Shown piece after piece: positions 56,280-64,000 of a DNA stretch of 64,000 nucleotides. The position numbers and the translations under genes were made by a program. The stretch spans positions 496,001 through 560,000 of the forward strand of contig QNQO01006987.1 in NCBI GenBank assembly GCA_003290165.1, read 5' to 3'. The notes beneath the pieces were generated by a model. That model had not been told where the DNA came from, did not search any database, and was given only the letters and a program-made list of their open reading frames with translations. Position 1 is the stretch's first letter; each line of letters opens with the position of its first letter. Source of the stretch: Berberis thunbergii (lineage: Eukaryota; Streptophyta; Magnoliopsida; Ranunculales; Berberidaceae).

Positions 56280-56999
56280 CAAGGATAAGTCTTTTGATGC
56301 GTTTCTGGTTTCAATGCAAATTTCACCAAAAGTGCAATTTATGGAGTGTGAGATGTTCATTTGGGGCTTAAGAATGCAATTATTTATGTGTTTCTAATGA
56401 CACTATCGTACTAGATACTCGGGCCTTGTGTTACCATGCCAAGCGAAACAAGGAAATATGGAATTCATGGTAAAGATTTGAAAATCAATAAGTCTAGAGA
56501 GCCAGGCCTGACGTTAGGAGAGCGCCAGGACGTGCAATTGGGCATCACCCTTTGAGTTTCATTGCAACAACACAAGCAATTGAGCAACACCTCTCCCTTT
56601 TCTTCTCCTTCTCTCTTCGTTACAAAAATCATTCCCTTTTTCTCTCTCACAATTTTCCTCCAAATTACTCACTTATCGATCTCACACTCTCTCCCTAAAC
56701 AACCGTTTTTAATTCCCTTTATATCTTTATTTCCCTCTCACACCTTTCTTCCCCTTAATTCACTCTTAACAGACAAAACCCATGTGAGTTTCCCCATCTC
56801 CCTTTCGTTCTCCTCAAAATCACCCCTTTGTGTGTGATTTGTGATTGATTCTGTGCTGTGGGGTTGTTGTTTTGGATCCATGGAGGAGAGCTTGTTGTGT
56901 CAGTGGAGCGTGATTCATTTTGTTAACAGAGAGTAAAGGGTTTTTGTTTTTTATTTACCCACACTCTCTCCTCAACATGTGCGTGACAACATGTACTGG

Positions 57000-59090
57000 C
57001 TCTCTAGATTGATTGTTTGAAAATAGTTTTAAAATTTGGGAAAACAAACTTTTTTCAAGGGTGGTTGTCTCACTTTAGGAGAAACTATCTTTATTTAATT
57101 TTATCACTGTGGCTATCATTTGATTTGAAAGCTAAAAAGCTCCATCTTTTTAAAGGCAAAGTTGTGGCGTTGGATTCTCCAGAGGCAATACTTATTTTCA
57201 AGGCCTTTTTCTATGTGAGTTTCGCCAAAAGCCTAATTTTTTGAGTGGGATGCGTTCATTTGTGGCCTTTCACTAGGTGCGTCAAGCAGAAACAAGGAAA
57301 TATGAATCAATATGAAATCCACTGTTTGAGACTCTTGAGAAGAGTTTGGCCAAAAGCCTAATTTTTTGAGTGGGATGCGTTCATTTGTGCCCTTTTACTA
57401 GGTGCATCAAACAGAAACAAGGAAATATAAATCAATGTGAAATCCACTGTTTGAGACTCTTGAGAAGAGTTTGGTAGTGTGGACGAATAAATTTATGCTC
57501 AAGGATGATTGTGTCACTTTAGGAGATCATTTTATTTCATTTCATCATTGTTGCAAAGGCTTTGAGTTGTATGATTTAGAAAGCCAATGAGCTTCATTTT
57601 ATTTTGGGACTATGTTGCAATGATTCTCCGAAAGTAACACGTTCCTAACTTGCAAATGACACCATCTCCATCATTGTCCACGATCTTTTTGGGTAGGGAT
57701 CTTCAAGTTTTTATTCTCAAGGTCTTTGAGGTGTGGCCGAATGATGTTCCACAACGCCAAAATCAAAATTTATGGATCGGCAAACATTCATCTGGGGCCT
57801 AAGGATGCAACTATTTGTTAAACTTATCCTCACAGGTGCTTCAAATAGAAAGAAGGAAAATATTGGTATCCAACGTTAGATATATTTGAGAAGAATGCTT
57901 GAGACTCTTGAGAGGAGTTTGATAGTGTGGGAGAACAAATTGATATGCTAGGGATTTTGTCACTTTAATCAAAAGTGCAATATGAACTATTCAATTACAT
58001 GCCCCTTTTCCATTTCCACTTACTCAAGAAGATGGAAAAGATAGTAGATTGTTTCTTTGTGTAATGATGACAATCAATTTCATGCTCTTAGATGAGGCTT
58101 GATATGTACTCACAAGGAGTTGGGGGATTCTAGCCTCAAATTATTCAAGGCTATCAATGTTGCTCTTCTTGGTGATGGACTCTAGAGGTTGGGTGGGAAA
58201 AAAAACTTTTGGAATTATATTTCTAATTTCTAAGTACACATGTGGGGAATATCGACATACTTCCCAAGCTCCTTATCTACTCCGATTCCATTGAACACAC
58301 GTTTTTGCAGGGCATTATATTTTTAACTTTACTTGGGAAGAAGAAATTAAATTATATTTTGGCATGCCGATTGGATTGTAAACTTAACCTTTAAGGAAGC
58401 TCTGCCAAAGACTTGTGGTTGAGAAGTGGGCTTCCATTAGCAAGTTTATGGAAATGACGGTGTTCAGTGGTCCTAGAATCCACATCTTTAAAGAGATTTG
58501 TTTGATTGGAAACTTGCGAAAATTCACTATCTCATTGTCAAGTTGAATACTTTTGTTCATGGAGATATAGATGGTTCTTCTTTTAGATGGGTTTGGAAAT
58601 GGAACACAAAGAGCCTTTTCACAATGAACTTTTTCTTCAAGAAAAATGTTGGCTTACAACATAGAGGTGTTCTTATGGGAAGGGAAACTCTTATGTGGAG
58701 TTGCATGGGGTGCCGTATCATGGAGAAGTTGGATAGTCACTTACTTATCCAGTTGCGATTAACTTCGTGTGAATTATTTGTGTTTGGTTCCCAGGTAACA
58801 TATGTGTGTTACATTGGAGTTGTATTTCTCTTTATTTCTCTCGTTGGCGGGAAAGGAATAGCAAGATGATACAGGTTAATAGATTGGAAGACAGGAAGGT
58901 GGTTGTGTAAGTTCAGGGTGTTCTTTAGCTCTGTGCTGTGTGGCAGCTTACTAGAGGATTTTTTTATTTTTTAATAATTTTATTGATGGGAGGCTCTTAT
59001 GTATTGACGATAAAACCTCTTTATTTTCAGTGTAATTCTCCCTTGCTGTATACTTGTTTTCGAAGAAAAATAAAGTTGTTTGATGAGTCG
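57000..59090 (+). pseudogene. Degraded L1-type LINE (RT C-terminal part)
   Basis: Readings in several frames resemble the RT-to-zf-RVT part of plant LINEs: ETLERSLIVWENKL (near 57900), HKELGDSSLKLFKAINVALL (near 58110) and the open frame 58498-58869 with IDGSSFRWVWKWNTKSLFTM. The end near 58970-59090 has the TTTTATTGATGGGAGGCTC kind of 3' tail and an A-rich finish. A 125-bp segment is tandemly duplicated at 57224-57348 and 57349-57473. A weakly related piece lies upstream at about 56165-56460. Stops are frequent; it is an old copy. Confidence 0.5.
57224..57473. repeat. 125-bp tandem duplication
   Basis: The block beginning GCCAAAAGCCTAATTTTTTG at 57224 starts again at 57349 and runs to 57473 with only a few differences, so the duplication is younger than the decayed LINE around it. 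Confidence 0.85.
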
Positions 59091-59776
59091 GATACATAGT
59101 CACAGAAGATGCAATGATATCATTATTCTATATTGGGCTATTTGGTTGCCTACTTCAGGACACATTAGTACAATTTTATACGAGTTTGATCCTGTAGTTC
59201 AAAGATGAAATCTAGCATGTTTTTGCTTGACTATTCTATTCTACGTTTATACATAAGGTTGGATTACTCTAGGAGAGACTTTTAATGAGTCTATGTGTTG
59301 CTGTGTGAAATCATATCAAAGCTCTAGTTCAAGGATCAACAAAGGGCTAGGTGGCTTCCTATTAAAGTTTGCTTGTGAAAGACACCACAATTACTATAAG
59401 TTTCAGAATCAGAACCTAGTGAGAAGTGACCACTACTGGCCTAGGTTGTCTATGGCTTGAAACAGGGTGAAATGCTAATAACAGCTTCAGGAGCCCCCGA
59501 TGGTCGTGATGAAGTTGCGACGAAGTTGAAGTGGAACCATGATGTATATTCTTTTATTTTATCGTTTTAGTTGGGATTATGGTGTTACCTTTAATTAAAA
59601 AATATACTAATATTAAACCACAATTGATAACTGATAATTCAAGTAAGTAAATAACATATAATTCAAGTAAGTAAATAACATAGTAATTCAGTCTATAACA
59701 AAAACAAGACATTTACTTTTCATAAACCATTGTCTAAAAACAAATTGCCAAGCTAATAAACTACAAAGCTTATTAC
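59091..59776. other. Intergenic, nothing recognised
   Basis: No gene. An 18-mer, ATAATTCAAGTAAGTAAATA, is repeated at about 59635 and 59658. Confidence 0.4.
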
Positions 59777-61384
59777 CTGGGATGCACAGACTCGGATACG
59801 CATGTCGTATCGGACACGGATACGACACGACGACTCGGCAATTTTCAAAAAATTAGGACTCGGGGATTCGGCGACACGTTAATCAAACCTATTTTTATTT
59901 TTATATTTTGTTAAGAAACTATTAACATAATCTCATAATTCATAAACAATAATTAATAATCACAACTTGCAAGTAGTATTGAAGACTGACAATTATTTAC
60001 GTGTTGCAAACTTGAAGGTAATATTGCTAGAATATTTTACGGCAAATGGAAAAAAAACCAGGAAGATAACTTACAGGAAGAAAAATACTGCAGCTACCAG
60101 CCAGTAAATGAAGAGTTGAAGACAAATTAGACAAGAATCAGATCCAAATGTGATCTCCTAAAAAAAATAAAACCAATCCATTGTCAGAAATTATTATTTG
60201 GCTAACCAATGTTTATATGACCATTGTTATTATTATTTAGCTTACCAATGTTATTAATTAGGTAAAATGAATACAGATTACTATTTAGAATACAAATATT
60301 ATTGGTGTTTCTACATTAATGGTGGTATGGTAGTAGTACCAAAGCAAGCAAGCTCTAAAAGAGAATGGGACCCCATGAATGACCTCATAAGAGGCTTTTA
60401 GTGTGTGTTTTGGGAAAATAAATCAGCATAAATGAGTGGTCAAACCTCTTTGCATTTCGTTGGCTTTATTGTATTAAAATCAAACATAGAACAGAACTAA
60501 AATGAACAACGAGTCAACGAAGATTGAAGAAGATAATCACTTGATCTTGTAATTTCCTCTTTCTTCTTCTTCCTTATTCTTCTTATTTTTCTTCATTCTT
60601 CTTCTTCTTCTTCTCTGAAATAGTGATACGATCGGCTGAAACAGTGATTGATCGACTGTCACAGACTCACAGTCGCATGTCTTCTTTTTTCCCTTTTTTT
60701 TTGATTTCTTCCACCTCTTCTTTTTCTTTGAAACGATATGTAAACCTGCAAACACAAATAGAAACAACAACAACAAAAAATTAGATTTCGATTTGGGAAA
60801 TTAGAAATCACAGAGATCTATAAAGAAGAGCAGAAGGACAGAGATCTGTAAAGAAGAGCAGAAGGACAGAGAAGAGTGATAGACGAACCTGAGAGATGGA
60901 TGGAGCTTCACTGCAAATGAGGTTATTGCGAAAATCTTTTCTTCCTCGCCTCCTCGGTTCCTCCTTCTTTCTTTCTGGTTGTGTGGTTTGAGCAAGAACT
61001 GACTCCGACAGACTCCTCTACGTCTAAGGTAAGCTCTTTCTTCTTCTTCCCTTCCTTCTTTCTCTTCTTCCTCTTCCTTCTTTCTTTTCTTCCTCGCCTC
61101 CTCGGTTCCTCCATTTCTTTGGTTCTGTGGTTTGTGCAAGAACAAGCAAAAATCGAGATTAGGTTTTTATATTAGGGCTTCGCATCTCAGCCGTCCGAAC
61201 TTATCAAGATCTGAAAAAAAAAATTTCAGCAATCGAATGCTGACCGTGTCAAGACCGTATCCAGACCGTGTCAACGCCGTATCCTGACCAAGTCAAGTTG
61301 ACCGATATGTTGACCGCGTGTCGGATACGTATCGGACGCGAATCACATGAGTATCCGTATTCGACATGTGTATTTCTAGGATTA
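59777..61384. mobile_element. Probable non-autonomous DNA transposon with GTCGGATACG arrays
   Basis: The left end (CTGGGATGCACAGACTCGG, then GTATCGGACACGGATACGAC) and right end (GTCGGATACGTATCGGACGC, then TCGACATGTGTATTTCTAG) are inverted in motif and order. The pattern recurs at 34500-35050. The interior is CT/GA-rich with a duplicated block of about 58 bp (CTTCCTCGCCTCCTCGGTTC at 60943 and 61089) and a doubled GAAGAGCAGAAGGACAGAGA near 60825 and 60850. No transposase. The target duplication is not resolved, so the superfamily is left open (hAT likely). Confidence 0.5.
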
Positions 61385-63100
61385 GGAGGGTTTTTCGAGA
61401 GTCCGTACTTCCTAGCTTATTACCCATACCGTAATTTCAACACTCAAATATCCTTATCATCTATTAAGTCAATGCCATCATTATCATCTTTATCAACATC
61501 AAGCTAATAAACTGAAGAAAGGAACATGCTAAAAAATTGAAAAACAGAAGATGGGAAATAAAAAACTTGATCGGAGTTCAAATCTGAGCTCAAGTAGGGT
61601 TGAGTCGAGAATAAGAAGGGATGAAAAATGAGGACGCTATATTACCTAATGATTGATTGATCAATCAACAAGAATGGTGCGCATGCTTGGGCTCCTCATG
61701 GTCGTGTTCCTTAGCTTTGGTTTTTGTATTTATAGTAAATACTAGTTATTTATTGTTAAACTACTAAATAAAATATTAATGAACTATTAATTATTATTAC
61801 TTATTTAAGATGTTAACATGTTATTTACTGCCCTGAACGATGCACGCCCCAGTTGAAGTGACAAAAACTTTTGAGTTGTAACTTTTTAAGTGAAGTTGCA
61901 AGTTTAAAAAGTAGAGCTTCAAAAGTTGCAACGCTATTGGAGCGGAGCTTCGAACAACATAGCTATCGCTTTATTCATCATTTAATGTTGACCTTTCAAA
62001 ATGACCAAGAGAGGCAAATGCTAGATTTTGTGAGGGATACAAGTATCCAGCGTGTCAGTTTCATTGGAGCCAATTTGTTTAGTAGTTCATCCCACTGATA
62101 TAATTGAGATGGCATTAGAACTTATGAATTGCTATTAGTTGGCAAAAGAGCTAAATTGTTAGATTTATTTATTTTTATGTGTGTGCGTTGGCTTCATGTC
62201 TGGTTTTCAAGATCCATTATGTTTAGTTATACCGTGTAGAGTTGAGATAGTGTTAAATTGTGGTTACTTGGTACCCTTGATCTAGTGAAGGTTTCAAGTA
62301 TTTGTTATGTTGTTTGTAGGATGGGGATAGTGTTCCCAAGTTTTGGCTTACCCATCCTCCATGGTGCCACTCAATGTGTAAATCCCAAGGAAAATGAGGT
62401 GGATATCCAGCCTCATGCGGTATAGTTATATGTCATGAACTTGTCATACAGATTTTTTTTGGGAGGCAACCACGGACTGCTTTACACCTGCACAATAGTG
62501 AAATTACTTTTGTGTTGCTTATTGGTTACCATGATGAAACTCTATTGTTGTGGGATTTTTCTTATATCATGGACATCTAATTTTGGAAGGACTTTTCACT
62601 CAAAGTCAATGAACACTTTATACCTATGAAGTTCGGGATGATCATTCAATTGAATTTTTGTTATTAGAAGTGTTCTTTCTTTCTCAATGACATGCTTTTG
62701 GGAGGTTATCGTTGACATCTTTGTATATCTATTTCTTTTTAGTTACGACATTTGAATAGTTGACCGAGAGAAGAAAAGGAAAGTGAGGGATGGTCTCCTA
62801 CTTTGTAGTCCATTTGCAAGGGAAGTGTGTATGCACAAGAATCGTCATTTTTTAGGTTAGTGGCAGACACAATCAAAGGCTAGTGATGCTAGGCTTACAG
62901 GGGCAAGTCACTATATGTTGAGGTATATACTGGGATCTAGAGGCCCATTGTGTACCCTCAAATTGAGAATCCTATAGACATTGGGTGCATTATGATGTGA
63001 ACAGACCTTGTCTGTATTTTGTTCTGGTAAGATTGTTATATCTGACATGATCCTCTGTATGTAGCTCTAGTCCAGAGGATATTACGAATATCTTCAACAC
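61385..63100. other. Gene-poor stretch
   Basis: No frame with recognisable domain. The 75-codon frame at 61871-62098 and the 64-codon frame at 62435-62629 resemble nothing I know. Confidence 0.4.
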
Positions 63101-63106
63101 TAAGGG

Positions 63107-63229
63107 TATGTCAGGTTGCATGGAACCCAACTCCATGGAGGAGAATGAAAGGGAAGTTGGCAGGAAAAAGAGAAAGGAAGGGCGAAATTGAAGTTGTATT
63201 CTCATTCTCAATGCAACCAAACATGCATT
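63107..63229. mobile_element. Short MITE with GTTTGGTTGCAT ends
   Basis: Left GGTATGTCAGGTTGCATGGA and right CAATGCAACCAAACATGC are inverted. About 120 bp, non-coding. Its outer motif resembles the GTGTTTGGTTGCATGGAATC at 1043-1062. Confidence 0.5.
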
Positions 63230-64000
63230 TCCTTGAAAATCTCTGAAAAGTGTTATGCACATCTTTAGGAAAAATTCAACTTCCTGATAATCTTGGAAAG
63301 CATATTCCACAATATTATATTGCAGTTTGCCACCATCTTAATTGCTTCTTTTGTTTGGGCTTTATTTATTTTTAGTTAGTTCTTACCGTGTGTTTGAGTT
63401 TGTCCCACTTTCTGCTTTAGGAAAGACTGGAAATGCCACTCCTTAGCCTAAAGAATTCAGATGATGTTACCTTAGCTTTTCAGTTGGGATTTATGGTTTG
63501 AATGCAACATATGTTGTTTTGTGGAGAGAGTGAATTCGGTAGTTAAGATCGACTATGTTGAATATTTGTTTTCTCCCTTTCCTCTGAGAGCCAAGATCTG
63601 AAATCTTAGTAATCTGATATATATTTTTTTTCCATAGCATAAGGGCATGTTTTAACTTCATTTATAAAAGAAAAAAAAAATTCAGGCCATTTTCTTTTCT
63701 TCCATTAAGGGTTGATCATGAAATCATACTAAGGCCATGTTTGATTTTGGGAATATTATTCCACAGAATCAGGGACTCTTCCTTGAAGTAGAGAATCCTT
63801 GGGACGTTCTTTTGGGGAAATTTGAAAATTCCTTTGATTGGTTGGCAATTTTAATTCTGTGGAAATAAACCATCAATTATGAACACAGTCAAGTTCAAAT
63901 CTGAGTTATCTGTGAACCCAACCAAATATGTAATTCACGAACCATGAAACAAAACTCACAAGGGAAATAGAAGATGGAGTAGGAATAATCAATCTCTCCC
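63230..64000. other. Gene-poor stretch with MITE-like fragment
   Basis: Around 63733-63930 an AAGGCCATGTTTGATTTTGG start, an inner inverted pair (ATTCCACAGAAT at 63752 and ATTCTGTGGAAT-like at 63854) and CCCAACCAAATATG near the end suggest another MITE. Otherwise nothing recognised. Confidence 0.35.

Noticed and set aside
60537..61145. Lys/Glu/Arg-rich minus-strand frames
   Set aside because: Low-complexity CTT/CTC repeats translate to Lys/Glu/Arg runs; duplicated text inside a transposon-like element.

Overview
The window is plant nuclear DNA, most likely from a eudicot. The signs are plant-type Ty3/gypsy (Tat-lineage) and Ty1/copia retroelements, L1-type LINEs with an RNase H domain, and hAT, CACTA and Mutator-type elements. 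There are also pieces of plant host genes: retinoblastoma-related (RBR), a kelch/wybutosine-synthesis protein, a PHO1-type SPX-EXS protein and a SKIP22-like F-box protein. No complete, undamaged host gene can be supported. There are no rRNA or tRNA genes and no CRISPR array. Everything was read by eye; no search was run.

Layout. 1-9.8 kb: a gypsy gag remnant, a palindromic MITE, a 702-bp hAT MITE, a LINE RNase H scrap, a Mutator-type MITE, two possible solo-LTR stretches, a copia gag pseudogene with tandem duplications, and a minus-strand hAT (ZMYM1/TTF-type) transposase pseudogene. 10.25-18.35 kb: Tat-lineage gypsy element A, complete end to end but dead, with two LTRs, gag, RT, RNase H, a second RNase H, integrase and a long antisense ORF before the 3' LTR. 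20.56-25.88 kb: a CACTA element that carries RBR exons followed directly by kelch exons of a wybutosine-type gene. 27.66-30.98 kb: a fairly young, 5'-truncated LINE. 31.13-32.37 kb: an F-box pseudogene. 34.04-37.22 kb: a gag/pol-less LTR element holding a nested hAT. 37.22-45.61 kb: element B, a second copy of the Tat-lineage element, truncated at both ends. 45.61-47.51 kb: a MITE and a small hAT. 52.21-54.64 kb: a hAT with a perfect 8-bp target duplication that carries minus-strand PHO1-type exons with introns. 56-59.1 kb: a degraded LINE. 59.8-61.4 kb: a repeat-rich element that is probably a DNA transposon. 61.4-64 kb: almost featureless apart from MITE-like pieces.

Working together. No pathway or operon is present. 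Elements A and B carry partly complementary deletions: A has lost protease and B has lost the second RNase H core. They also share several lesions at the same sites, which suggests that an already damaged lineage was copied in trans. The CACTA and the large hAT are the most interesting objects, because each has moved host exons and introns and could produce chimeric or antisense transcripts. The antisense ORF of A and B has its own minus-strand TATA box in both copies.
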